A model generated the notes under the pieces. It ran no database searches, was not told the DNA's origin, and saw only the letters and a list, made by a program, of their open reading frames with translations. The translations under genes and the position numbers were made by a program. A DNA stretch of 57,167 nucleotides from Anaerolineae bacterium (GTDB lineage Bacteria > Chloroflexota > Anaerolineae > Anaerolineales > E44-bin32): assembly GCA_030598885.1 (NCBI GenBank), contig JAUVOZ010000001.1, positions 1 through 57,167 on the forward strand, read 5' to 3'. Each line of letters opens with the position of its first letter. The stretch's first letter is position 1. Shown here in pieces: positions 1-9,661 of this stretch.

Positions 1-101
1 AGAGCCTTCTCCTTTCCTGCAATTGAGTTTTCCCACACAAATCATATGGCATGTTACTTGCAACTTTAGCATCCAGACTGATCAAAAACCTGGAGGTAAC
101 A

Positions 102-437
102 ATGATCCCCCTGTCGATGAATGATCTGCAGATAATAATTGCCGCCGCTGTCTTTGTTTTGGGATGTATGTGCATCATATTGGGCTCGCTTGTCCTGGTA
201 AACCGGGGCTATTCACGCGAAGTACGCGCGATCGCAGTCCACACAGCAAAACTCGGTCAAAAAGGTGTCGCCTCAGAAGTCACTGGTCTAGTGAATAGCG
301 CTTCTGAATTAGTAGCCTCTATCAACCAATTGGTTCGAACGGCAAACGGGATTGGAATGTTCCTTATCACACTTGGGTTGGCGATGCTTGTAGCCGCCTA
401 TTGGATCATCCAGCAAATTCAATTACCGTTGAGCTAA
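102..437 (+). CDS. Small two-helix membrane protein, first gene of the TPR/caspase/FtsZ operon
   Basis: This is a 111-residue protein of unknown function. Two hydrophobic segments are visible, at about residues 8-33 and 85-107. They flank a polar stretch of about 50 residues with many small residues, so it is probably a helical hairpin in the membrane. I chose ATG 102 because a strong ribosome site (TGGAGGTAA) sits just upstream. An upstream ATG at 51 in the same frame has no such site. The stop lies 17 bases before the start of the giant TPR gene, so the two are probably co-transcribed. It could anchor the TPR protein at the membrane; that is inference from position only. Confidence 0.7.
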   Translation: MIPLSMNDLQIIIAAAVFVLGCMCIILGSLVLVNRGYSREVRAIAVHTAKLGQKGVASEVTGLVNSASELVASINQLVRTANGIGMFLITLGLAMLVAAYWIIQQIQLPLS

Positions 438-454
438 CTGGAGTGAAATCCCAT

Positions 455-3400
455 ATGCTCTCAGACGCTGAAGTCCTCGCTACGTTAAGTGAGGTGCTCT
501 CGCCTGGCGAATTGGCACAGGCAATGGATCGGATTTTGCGCGTTCCCGAAGCCTGGAACCAGTTGCACGATCCAAACTTTCTTGAACTAGTGGGACGGGA
601 GAATGTTGCTTCTGCAACCGTGCCGGGTCACATGGCATTTATGGTCTTAGGAGTTCCCGACCAGGCTGATCACAACCATCCATTAACCGATTCTCATGAA
701 GTCCGTTTAGATCAGCTCTGGAAGGACGCTGTAGAGGGTTCGGCGGACGATCTTGATTTCGAATCCATCGCGTTGTTGACCATCGGGTTGCTGCGTGAAT
801 ACAACAATGAGAATGGAGCAGATGTTATCGCCCGGCTGGCTCTTGAAGAACCTGTGGTGTGGCGTACAATCCTCGCCTGCGCATGGCCTCATTTGTCCCA
901 ACCAGAACAACTGCTCTCCAACCTCATCCGAGAGGTGCGTTCAAGCAGCGTCACCCTAGCCGCTCACATCTTGCTCGCCAACGTCTCGCCAATAGATGCT
1001 GCTGAAACATTGTTCAACAGCTCTCCTCACACCTCAAATCAGGTCCTTCTAGCCCTTCAAGAAAATGGTGAGATTCCCCTTGCCGAGGCATATGCTGAAA
1101 CCACTAACGGCATTTCAGTAGATCCAAACGGAGATCTGACATCAGACTCGGTTATGAATCTACTTGCCTCTACCAGCCGTGACCTTCTCAGCGGAGACTT
1201 TGAGAATGCACACCAGAACTTGAATAAAGCATGGGAAACGGCGTCTCACACAACTGGCATAGTAGCCGATAAATTAGCTGAAATCGCCCTCCTGGAGGGT
1301 GACCCGGTGGTTGAGGTGGAAGCGAGACAGCAAGCTCTTCGATCCCACCCCACTCCGGTTCGCCATGCCTGGCTTGGTTTCGCCTTGCTACAACTTGACC
1401 ATCCAGAGGATGCATTGGCATCGCTACAACACGATCCAGACACCTTTGAAGAACTGATTGCAGTTGGATTGATCCTGTCTGAGTTGGGTGAAACGACTCA
1501 AGCTGCTAAATCATTTGATCAAGCTGTCCTCCAATTGCCAAACACCGCATATTGCAATGATCGTCTCCTTAAATATCTGCTCGATGGTCTGAAATCAATC
1601 GGTGAGGTTGAACAAGCTCTTCGTGTTGCTCGTTTTCGTGTCAATTGCCGACCAACCAATATCGAGTGCCTGATCGATCTCTCTCAAATGCTTGCTTTGG
1701 CTGGTGATCCACAGATAGCCGCGGAACAAGCCCATCTCGCATTAGTATTAGACCCAAACTCGACCTCTGCCCGGTTTGCATTAGCTCTTAGCCTGCAGGC
1801 AGATGGCCGTCCCGAAGCCGCCTTACCTCATTGGCAAACCCTGGTCGCAACAGAACCGGAGGCGCTTACCAACCTTGCCATGTGCGCACTGGATGCTGGA
1901 CAAATGGATCTGGCTCGGGAAACGGCACAGAATCTTCTTCAAGCCGACCAGGATTCGCTCCAAGGCCAAATCGTGCTCGGTAAAGTGCTTACCGCCTTAG
2001 GCGATTACGAAAATGCACGCGGTCATCTTGATAAGGCCATCCAAATAGCGCCGCAATCACCAGATCCCTGGATTGCACTGGCTGAGTTTCAGATGACCTC
2101 AGGTGACGACCAAGCTGCCGGTGCTACGCTATCCGCTGGGACCCAAGCTGCACCCAATTATGGAAGTCTACATATAGCGTTGTCGCGCTGGCTGAGAAAT
2201 CAACGACGCCTGAGCGATGCGCTCGAAGCGGCTAAGGAAGCGACCAAACTGGATCAAAACCAAGCACAGTGGTTGATCGAGTATGGAGACCTTCTTCGAG
2301 AATTAGGCCATCACGACCGCGCACTTTTAGCATTGCGCAAGGCTTTAACCCGTCAGCCTGCTAATTGGAACGCTCGCCAAGCTTTGGCACTAACTTATGA
2401 ACAGCGTGGCGAGGTAGCCTCCGCTGCCCGTCTATTAAAGACCCTTCCCGCGGATGCCTCACCTGAAACTCATTTTCTCGCCGGAAGAATATTGGCTAAA
2501 TCTGACAAACAGGGCGGGCATTTTCAGTTACCCGATATTGTGACCCACCTTGAGCAAGCTAGATCAGGCGGCTGCCAGGACTCCTCGATCGACTATTGGC
2601 TTGGTCTAGCCCACGAACACGCCGGTCAATCCGATGAAGCTTTTCAAGCCTACCAAAATTACATGCAGAATGTTCCTGAAGAAAATCAGGATCTCCGTCG
2701 CGAGGCTGTTCTTGGATTTGCTCGATCTGCCTTAGCCACTGATTTGGTTTCACTGGCCCTCTCCACACTGGAAGATGAGCGCAAACGCTACCCTGCTTCA
2801 ACCGAGATACTTGTGTTGTTGTCAGAGGCATATCTTGAAGCGGATTTACCAGAACAAGCCCTTCGTACTGTCCGCCAGGCTGCAGACCTTGATCCCACAT
2901 CCGAAGAGATCCTGCGTAAGTTAAGCCGGGCTGCAACTGAGACTGGCGACATCACCGAAGCAATAGAGGCCGTCAAACGATTGGTGGACATGCACCAGGA
3001 GGATGTAATCGCTTGGCTAGAACTTGCCGAGCTTTCCCAGAAAGCCGGAAAGAGTATCGCCTCCCGGAACGCACTCGCTCAATCTCTCCGCTGGGGACGG
3101 CGTCAGCCTAACACACTACTGCGAGCAGCTGAAGTCCTTCTTGATATGAACGAAGCAACTACCGCTCAACGCATGCTTCGACAAGCCTCTATCCTGCAAC
3201 CCGAGGATCCCGCAATCCACCAAAAAATAGCTGTCCTTAGCGAACAACTTGGGGACTTGGAGACTGCCCAACAGGCCTGGCGACGCTGCTCAGAGTTACA
3301 ACCGGAGAATCACCACCCGCTCGATCATGCCGCCCAAGCCCTTTGGGAATTGAATCGCCATTCAGCAGCCATCGGACTTTGGCAGCGTGCTGCAGCGCTT

Positions 3401-5599
3401 TGTCCTGAGGATGGAATAATTCAAAAGAAGCTAGCTCAATCATATCTGGCGAACGGGGAAACAGATCGAGGTCTAAACCATTATGCCTCAGCAATTGAAC
3501 TAATCACCGATGATGCCGACCTCACTCTCGAAGCCGGTATAGCCATTATGCGACATGGATCACCACAGGAGGCGCTGGAATTATTACACAGAGCCGTGCA
3601 TCTAGCTCCAGGTAAGAATGAACCATTCATCGTTCTAGGGGAATGCCTCCTGAGCCTCGATCAGCCCAGCGAAGCCCGGGAGATCTTAATCCAATGCGAC
3701 AACCCCCCGCAACAGGCATATGCTCTGCTTGCGCTCGCTGAGCTGGGTATGGACGATCTCTCATCTGCCAAGGCAATGCTAAATTCGGCCAAAGCGATTA
3801 ATCCCCAATCCCGAGAGGATGCTATCTGGCTCTCAAGAGCAGCTCTACGGATGGGATTATGGCAGCAGGCGGTTAAATCACTTGAAGAATGGCATGCATT
3901 TGAAGATGACGTTTCGATATCCCTCGAGCTAATTCAACTAAGGTTACGCCTTCTGGATGCTCACTGGCTCTATGCCATTGCCGCGGATGCTCACCGACAT
4001 GCGCCTGATCCTGTCTATACAACTGATCAAGCTCGTCAGACCATCCGGACATTGATCGAATCCTGTCGCCAGAAAGATGCTCCCCAGGCTGCACTAGATA
4101 GGCTGCTACTCTGGTCGTCAATATCTGAAGCGAATACTGATGACGAAGCTCTTCAAGCGCTGAAGGCGACAACCCAAGATTGTTCTTCACCGGAGATTAT
4201 CCAGTCACTCGCCATTGCATTCCTTCGCCAAAATCATCCAGACGACGCCGAGAAGATACTCTGGCCCTACAATGATGCTTTAAACTCTGACGCCTGGGGT
4301 GCAATCCTTCTTGGATTGACCCACACAGCTAAAGAGCAACATACGCAGGCGCGCCACGCTTATCAAAAAGCCGCTCGCAATCCTACCATACGACCACTCA
4401 CTTCCCTTCTTATCGCTCGCTCCTGGCTGGCAGAGGGCCAAGTGAAGAAAGCTGCAGACAACTTCAACGCAGCAATCGCGTCGTGGCCGATCGAGTCCGC
4501 CTGGCATTACCAGCTTGCCTCCCTTTATCTAGAAGAGGGTGAACTTGACGCCGCCGTTCCTCATCTCCAGCAATCAGTTGAGTTGGAGCCAGATCAACCC
4601 GATTATCTCCTCGCCTATGCTCGGGCGTTAGGTAAAACGAGTCAACTATCTGAAGCCGAGAAGATCTACTCTCGTATCCTCGAGGCGAAGCCGGCGATTG
4701 GTCAGATATGGAAAGAAGCCGGGCAGATCTCCTTGGCATTAGGGCATGCCGAGCAAGCAGATGTGTGGTTCGAACGCGCCTGCACCCTATTGCCATCTGA
4801 TGTCCATTGTCTTATTGGCTCCGCTCGCACAGCGATGGCGCTCGGTCAACATCGACAGTCGTCAGAGCGGGCAAAGGCAGCGCTGCGTTTAGCCCCAGAC
4901 GACTACGAAGTCTTGCTCGGCATGGGCGAGATCTTCGCCGCCCAAAGTAAATACGAAAAGGCTCTTCAGGCTTATGACCAGGCATTAAAGCACACAAACA
5001 ACCCCCTCAGCGTTCAGCTAGCAAGTTGCAAGCTGCTGGTCAAGATCGGACGTGCCAACGAGGCCATTGCAGCCTTACATAATGTCCTGGAAGCGAATCC
5101 TGATGACCAGCGTGCGTGGTCTGCACTCGCCGAAGCCTGCGAGGCTTCCAATCAACTGGAGCAAGCGCTCGATGCTGCCACCCAGGCGGTTCGTCTCTCC
5201 CCTCGTAACCCGTCTTATCGTTTACGTTTAGGACGTCTTTGTCGCAAGAGTGGTCAATTAGATCGGGCTTTAGATGAACTAGCTCATGTCCAATCAACCG
5301 ATCTATATGACAGCCATTTTGCCTTAGAGTTGGGTCTAATTTATGAAGCCCGACGAGAAACAAAGCAGGCCCTGGAAGCCTACAAACAAGCTATCTCCCT
5401 TGATCCCAACTGTGGCCAGGCGCACTTCCGTGCTGGTTTGATACTGAAACGACAGAAGAACTATCTTCAAGCATCCAGCATGATTGAACGAGCCGTTGAG
5501 CTCAACCCTAGAGATCCCGATTTCTTGCACCAGTTGGCTGCTGTGCGCGCGCTGGAATTGATTCACGGTGGAACTTTAATATCGGCGGTGTCCTCATGA
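455..5599 (+). CDS. Giant tetratricopeptide-repeat protein (about 1714 residues)
   Basis: Almost the whole protein after about residue 200 is built of TPR helical hairpins. They show the usual spacing of small residues and proline-ended repeats such as 'ALEAYKQAISLDPN'. The N-terminal part is a helical region without clear repeats. No signal peptide, membrane segment or catalytic domain is visible, so it should act in the cytoplasm as a scaffold or recognition arm. ATG 455 follows GGAG at 440-443; the longer frame from 401 would overlap the preceding gene. The stop overlaps the next start as ATGA, indicating translational coupling with the caspase-like TPR protein. TPR superhelices of this length usually bind several protein partners; the partners here are unknown. 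Confidence 0.9.
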   Translation: MLSDAEVLATLSEVLSPGELAQAMDRILRVPEAWNQLHDPNFLELVGRENVASATVPGHMAFMVLGVPDQADHNHPLTDSHEVRLDQLWKDAVEGSADDLDFESIALLTIGLLREYNNENGADVIARLALEEPVVWRTILACAWPHLSQPEQLLSNLIREVRSSSVTLAAHILLANVSPIDAAETLFNSSPHTSNQVLLALQENGEIPLAEAYAETTNGISVDPNGDLTSDSVMNLLASTSRDLLSGDFENAHQNLNKAWETASHTTGIVADKLAEIALLEGDPVVEVEARQQALRSHPTPVRHAWLGFALLQLDHPEDALASLQHDPDTFEELIAVGLILSELGETTQAAKSFDQAVLQLPNTAYCNDRLLKYLLDGLKSIGEVEQALRVARFRVNCRPTNIECLIDLSQMLALAGDPQIAAEQAHLALVLDPNSTSARFALALSLQADGRPEAALPHWQTLVATEPEALTNLAMCALDAGQMDLARETAQNLLQADQDSLQGQIVLGKVLTALGDYENARGHLDKAIQIAPQSPDPWIALAEFQMTSGDDQAAGATLSAGTQAAPNYGSLHIALSRWLRNQRRLSDALEAAKEATKLDQNQAQWLIEYGDLLRELGHHDRALLALRKALTRQPANWNARQALALTYEQRGEVASAARLLKTLPADASPETHFLAGRILAKSDKQGGHFQLPDIVTHLEQARSGGCQDSSIDYWLGLAHEHAGQSDEAFQAYQNYMQNVPEENQDLRREAVLGFARSALATDLVSLALSTLEDERKRYPASTEILVLLSEAYLEADLPEQALRTVRQAADLDPTSEEILRKLSRAATETGDITEAIEAVKRLVDMHQEDVIAWLELAELSQKAGKSIASRNALAQSLRWGRRQPNTLLRAAEVLLDMNEATTAQRMLRQASILQPEDPAIHQKIAVLSEQLGDLETAQQAWRRCSELQPENHHPLDHAAQALWELNRHSAAIGLWQRAAALCPEDGIIQKKLAQSYLANGETDRGLNHYASAIELITDDADLTLEAGIAIMRHGSPQEALELLHRAVHLAPGKNEPFIVLGECLLSLDQPSEAREILIQCDNPPQQAYALLALAELGMDDLSSAKAMLNSAKAINPQSREDAIWLSRAALRMGLWQQAVKSLEEWHAFEDDVSISLELIQLRLRLLDAHWLYAIAADAHRHAPDPVYTTDQARQTIRTLIESCRQKDAPQAALDRLLLWSSISEANTDDEALQALKATTQDCSSPEIIQSLAIAFLRQNHPDDAEKILWPYNDALNSDAWGAILLGLTHTAKEQHTQARHAYQKAARNPTIRPLTSLLIARSWLAEGQVKKAADNFNAAIASWPIESAWHYQLASLYLEEGELDAAVPHLQQSVELEPDQPDYLLAYARALGKTSQLSEAEKIYSRILEAKPAIGQIWKEAGQISLALGHAEQADVWFERACTLLPSDVHCLIGSARTAMALGQHRQSSERAKAALRLAPDDYEVLLGMGEIFAAQSKYEKALQAYDQALKHTNNPLSVQLASCKLLVKIGRANEAIAALHNVLEANPDDQRAWSALAEACEASNQLEQALDAATQAVRLSPRNPSYRLRLGRLCRKSGQLDRALDELAHVQSTDLYDSHFALELGLIYEARRETKQALEAYKQAISLDPNCGQAHFRAGLILKRQKNYLQASSMIERAVELNPRDPDFLHQLAAVRALELIHGGTLISAVSS

Positions 5600-8295
5600 T
5601 TAATCGCGACAACATCATCAAATTAATCCAAGCTGCAAGGCTGGCAAACCGGCACGATTTCGCTAGTGCCGCAGCCGCAGATTGGCTCGCTTTGTGGCCG
5701 GGTGATCTTGAAGTTCAATTCATTATCGCTCAAACTGAAATGGATCAACTTCATCACCAACCCGCAATACAACGTTTGATTGATGTAGTAACCGCAGATC
5801 CCGAGTATGTGGAAGCATACGATCTCCTCTCTGCTGCTCTCCACGCTGCTGGTGAGCCGACGCGGGCTCGAATCTATGCAGCATGTGCCGAGACATTTCG
5901 AGGTGCAGAACTCAATAAGGGGCAGTACCCGTCTTGGGCGATCCATCTCAATAAAGCATTATCTGCTCTCAACTCTGATGCTCCTAAGATAGCCACATCT
6001 GAATCCCAGAAAGCGCTAACTGCAGATCCTGATCTACCTCTGATCGCGCTAGTGGCAATGAGAGCACAATTAGCTGCCGGCGATCGTCCTGCTGCATTAA
6101 TGCTCGCGCGGACAGGCCACGACCGATGGCCAGAGTGTCTGGCTTTCCGTTTACTCTTAGCTGATGAGTTCCTCTCACAAGGTGAAGTTCGACGTGGGGT
6201 TGAATATTTCCATCAAGCCGCTAGTGACGATCCTACTGGCCGGGTGACTGATCGCATTCTAGGGCCGTCCCATCCCTATCGTAGCCTATGGCCAACCCAA
6301 TTGAAAACTCATCTCAATCGACCGGTGCCGGCCATTGTTGCCGCTGTTCTTGGCGATAATCGTTTGGCCAGCGGGAGTTTAGGTCACGTTGAGGTAACGA
6401 CATCTTGTGGCAGTGAGCAACCTAAAGTAAGTCAGGATGCTCCCCAGGTGAAAAAGGCGGAAAAGGAACCTACAACCGCATATAAGAAACCTGAGGAAAC
6501 CAGCCTTGATATCGGAGTACCACCATTAAATACGGACGATTCCCTGCCTGTGCCTGAGCCGTGGGAATCCTTTCAGGGTCCTGATCCTGGGGATGATGTA
6601 TTACCTGAACACGACCAGGATGATGAGACGCTACTCGAGATCGAGCGGGATTTCAACCGCTTAGCCGCGCGAGTAAATCCTCGCCAACGTTATCGCGATG
6701 AAGATAAGCGGGTTCCGGCTTACATCATCCTATCAAGCCATACTCGGCTCATACAGGCTTTTGGTGATGATTGCTTCCAACGTATAGACCAGGCAATCAT
6801 GTCCCTGGTCGAATCAGTACGCCGCCGATCAGGATGGACAGCATATCGCCTGTACATCGACGATCCTAATACTTTCGAACCATTTGGCTTATCACCTGCT
6901 GATCCTGCCAATGCATGGCAGATTAAACTACGCCTGGCAGATCTAGATCAAGCCCTCGGTCGTCGTGGCGAAATGATTGGTGCACTTCTCATCGTTGGAG
7001 GGGATCGCATCGTTCCGTTTCATTTGCTCCCCAACCCAACTGATGACGATGATGAAATTATCCCTTCAGATAACCCTTACGCTACTACTGATGAAAACTA
7101 TTTTATACCTGAGTGGGCAATCGGTCGTTTACCCTCAGCCGATGATCCTGACTTTCTCGTTCGTCTGCTTCGATCATATGCTGACGAACATCGCGTTTCG
7201 GTGAAAGCCCTCAACCCGCTTTTACGCTTCCGTATATGGCTTGCGACCAAATTTGGCAGGCTTTTCCGCCACACTCCGCGGACGCTTGGCTATAGCGCTA
7301 GTATTTGGCGAAAGGCTTCACTGGCAGTCTACAAGGTTATCGGCGATCCGGGTTCCATGCTGACTTCACCCCCAACAGAAGCTGATCGTCTTCCCCCGAT
7401 AGCAACTCGGCCAGCTAAGTTTTCCTATTTCAACTTGCATGGCCTTGAAGATGCCCCTGAATGGTTTGGCCAAAAAGACCCTGTGTATGATGAAGGTACA
7501 GGACCAGAATTCCCTATTGCCATACGCCCACAGGATGTTGTGAACAACAACAATGCGCCAAAAATCATCTTCACCGAAGCTTGTTATGGGGCTAATATCC
7601 TCGGTAAGACCAGCCAATCTTCCCTCTGTCTTAAATTCCTAGACGCCGGAAGCCGAGCTGTCATTGGCTCGACGAAAATCTCTTATGGTTCTTTAACCAC
7701 CCCCTTGATCGCAGCCGACTTGCTCGGTCGTCTGTTCTGGGAGTATCTCAATCAGCCTCTTCCAGTAGGAGAGGCTTTACGTCGAGCGAAGCTCAAGCTA
7801 GCGGCCGATATGCACCGACGCCAGGGATTTCTCGACGGCGAAGACCAAAAAACGCTAATTTCATTTGTATTGTACGGAGACCCGCTTCATTGTCCAACCT
7901 TTGTCAACGACCGCCCTGGCCAGAAGATGATCATCCGGCGAACTACCCGCCCAGAGCATCTAAAGACAGTCTGCTCACTTGGTGGATCATGCATAGATAC
8001 TGACACCCTCGATCCAGCCGATCTCAAGCGGGTTAAGGCTATCGTTTCTCAGTACCTCCCAGGCATGGCTGATGCTCAATGCCATATCCACCATCAACAT
8101 CATGGATGTAATGGTAGTGACCATCTCTGCCCTACATATCAGCTTGGGATCAAAAACTTTGATGCTAAAGGTAGAGATAATCTAGTAGTTACTTTTTCAA
8201 AACATGTTCGCGACGGGGCTCTACAGCACCCTCACTTCGCCCGATTAACCTTGGATCCCACAGGCAAGGTACTTAAATTAGCTGTTTCTCGGTAG
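5596..8295 (+). CDS. TPR protein with C25/caspase-like (clan CD) cysteine peptidase domain
   Basis: This is an 899-residue protein. Residues 1-220 are TPR-like helices, and residues 260-345 form an acidic, probably flexible linker. Residues 370-770 look like a gingipain-type (C25) or CHAT-type caspase fold. The core shows 'LLIVGGDRIVPFHLLP', then 'ENYFIPEWAIGRLP', a candidate catalytic His615 in 'YFNLHG', and Cys663 in 'FTEACYG'. The His and Cys contexts match the clan CD dyad, so the enzyme is probably active. A separate C-terminal domain (about 805-899) resembles the 77-residue protein encoded at 10782. There is no signal peptide, so this is not a secreted gingipain. The start overlaps the upstream TPR stop (ATGA), suggesting the two TPR proteins form a complex. 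Substrate and trigger cannot be read from the sequence. Confidence 0.85.
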   Translation: MINRDNIIKLIQAARLANRHDFASAAAADWLALWPGDLEVQFIIAQTEMDQLHHQPAIQRLIDVVTADPEYVEAYDLLSAALHAAGEPTRARIYAACAETFRGAELNKGQYPSWAIHLNKALSALNSDAPKIATSESQKALTADPDLPLIALVAMRAQLAAGDRPAALMLARTGHDRWPECLAFRLLLADEFLSQGEVRRGVEYFHQAASDDPTGRVTDRILGPSHPYRSLWPTQLKTHLNRPVPAIVAAVLGDNRLASGSLGHVEVTTSCGSEQPKVSQDAPQVKKAEKEPTTAYKKPEETSLDIGVPPLNTDDSLPVPEPWESFQGPDPGDDVLPEHDQDDETLLEIERDFNRLAARVNPRQRYRDEDKRVPAYIILSSHTRLIQAFGDDCFQRIDQAIMSLVESVRRRSGWTAYRLYIDDPNTFEPFGLSPADPANAWQIKLRLADLDQALGRRGEMIGALLIVGGDRIVPFHLLPNPTDDDDEIIPSDNPYATTDENYFIPEWAIGRLPSADDPDFLVRLLRSYADEHRVSVKALNPLLRFRIWLATKFGRLFRHTPRTLGYSASIWRKASLAVYKVIGDPGSMLTSPPTEADRLPPIATRPAKFSYFNLHGLEDAPEWFGQKDPVYDEGTGPEFPIAIRPQDVVNNNNAPKIIFTEACYGANILGKTSQSSLCLKFLDAGSRAVIGSTKISYGSLTTPLIAADLLGRLFWEYLNQPLPVGEALRRAKLKLAADMHRRQGFLDGEDQKTLISFVLYGDPLHCPTFVNDRPGQKMIIRRTTRPEHLKTVCSLGGSCIDTDTLDPADLKRVKAIVSQYLPGMADAQCHIHHQHHGCNGSDHLCPTYQLGIKNFDAKGRDNLVVTFSKHVRDGALQHPHFARLTLDPTGKVLKLAVSR

Positions 8296-8350
8296 GGATT
8301 CTTTGGCACCGATCTTGCATACTTGATGAGTAAAGAGGAAAACCAATCAA

Positions 8351-9661
8351 ATGCCTTCACTGAACAGTCGACTCGGTTTCTATTATTCTCCAGACGATCA
8401 GCACTACACTCAGCTAGATCTTGACACCTGGTTGCCTGTTTTAGGATCTTTAGGAGCTCGCTGGCTAACTTTACAGGCATCTCCTGACCGCGCCATCCCA
8501 GAAACATTCATCCGAGGTTTGCTGGACGCACAAATCGAACCCATCATCCACATCCCTTGTACCGTAGGGAGCGTGTCAGCTACGGACTTAACCCCTCTGC
8601 TGAATAGCTACGCTCGTTGGGGTGTTCACTACGTGGTCGTCCTTGATCGACCTAATATTAGATGCAACTGGGAGACATCTGATTGGGGTAAAACAGGGTT
8701 GATTGAACGCTTTGTTGACTATATTTTGCCGATTCTGGAGGCTCAACAATCCACTGGACTTCAGCCTGTCCTACCTCCACTCGAGCCGGGAGGGGACTAC
8801 TGGGATACAGCTTTCCTTGAAGCGGTTCTCGAATCATTACTCCGGCGAGGTAAACAGGATCTTCTCCAAGAACTTACTCTCGCTATTTACGTATGGACCT
8901 ATGGCAAACCGATTGATTGGGGCGTCGGGGGTTTCAACCGTTGGTCAGAAGCGCGGCCGTACCATACACCACATGGTTGCCAGGATCAATTAGGTTTCCA
9001 CATTTATGAGTGGTACTCAGAGATTGCAGAAAGAATAGTGCAAACCTCGCTGCCGATGCTGATCATTGCCGGTGGAGAATTACCCTCCTTAGAGGCTGTC
9101 AGCCTCGGATCAGACCCTCACACCGAGCAGAATCTCTCCATAGCCCGCTCCCTCTCCAATGATGAGGTTCCAGATTTCGTTTTAAATTTCGCCTTTTATC
9201 ACCTTACATCAACACCTGACCTATCTGATCACCATTCAGCCTGGTACCCGTCTGTCGATCAACCGTTACCAGTTGTAGCTGCCTTCAATCAATTATCAAA
9301 TCTAGTGATCAAAAAACCCATAGTGTCGGATGAAAAACCTATCCAACACTATCTCCTGTTACCCCCGCGGTCTACCACTGATTACAGCCATAACTGGAGT
9401 GCGATTGGTCCGTTCGTCCTCGCAGTTCAACCAGTGGTTGGCTTTTCACCTCAGGAAGCACGCCTGGCAAAACGGGTCACACTTTTTGGAGATGAGCAGG
9501 TAATTCCCCAGAATGTTGAAGAGGAACTTCGAGACGCTGGATGTAACGTAAAACGCTTTACCGGTGTGGCGAGTCAAAAATACTTCGCCAGTAAAAGTCC
9601 CACCATGTCTACTGCTCAGCCTGACACTTACTTCTCTAACCCAGGAGAAAACAATGACTAA
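8351..9661 (+). CDS. TIM-barrel glycosidase-like protein with one cell-wall-binding-repeat-like motif
   Basis: This is a 436-residue protein. The order of strands and helices in residues 1-330 ('LGARWLTLQ', 'IEPIIHIP', 'VHYVVVLD', 'LTLAIYVWTYG', 'LPMLIIAGGELP') looks like a glycoside-hydrolase-type TIM barrel. Acidic residues near barrel strand ends (Glu in 'IYEWY', Glu in 'AGGELP') are candidate catalytic groups, but I cannot assign a family. Near the C-terminus, 'VTLFGDEQVIPQNVEEEL' followed by 'DAGCNVKRFTG' resembles a single CWB2 cell-wall-binding repeat. There is no signal peptide, which is odd for a wall-acting protein. The last eight bases overlap the FtsZ start at 9654. It could be a carbohydrate-binding pseudo-enzyme. 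Confidence 0.6.
   Translation: MPSLNSRLGFYYSPDDQHYTQLDLDTWLPVLGSLGARWLTLQASPDRAIPETFIRGLLDAQIEPIIHIPCTVGSVSATDLTPLLNSYARWGVHYVVVLDRPNIRCNWETSDWGKTGLIERFVDYILPILEAQQSTGLQPVLPPLEPGGDYWDTAFLEAVLESLLRRGKQDLLQELTLAIYVWTYGKPIDWGVGGFNRWSEARPYHTPHGCQDQLGFHIYEWYSEIAERIVQTSLPMLIIAGGELPSLEAVSLGSDPHTEQNLSIARSLSNDEVPDFVLNFAFYHLTSTPDLSDHHSAWYPSVDQPLPVVAAFNQLSNLVIKKPIVSDEKPIQHYLLLPPRSTTDYSHNWSAIGPFVLAVQPVVGFSPQEARLAKRVTLFGDEQVIPQNVEEELRDAGCNVKRFTGVASQKYFASKSPTMSTAQPDTYFSNPGENND

Noticed and set aside
401..454. N-terminal extension of the giant TPR protein to ATG 401
   Set aside because: It would overlap the preceding membrane-protein gene by 37 bases and has no ribosome site; ATG 455 has GGAG upstream.
455..5599. 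Repetitive DNA in the TPR gene as a possible tandem repeat array
   Set aside because: The repetition is at protein level only; the nucleotide sequence of the repeats is diverged, so it is not a DNA repeat or CRISPR.
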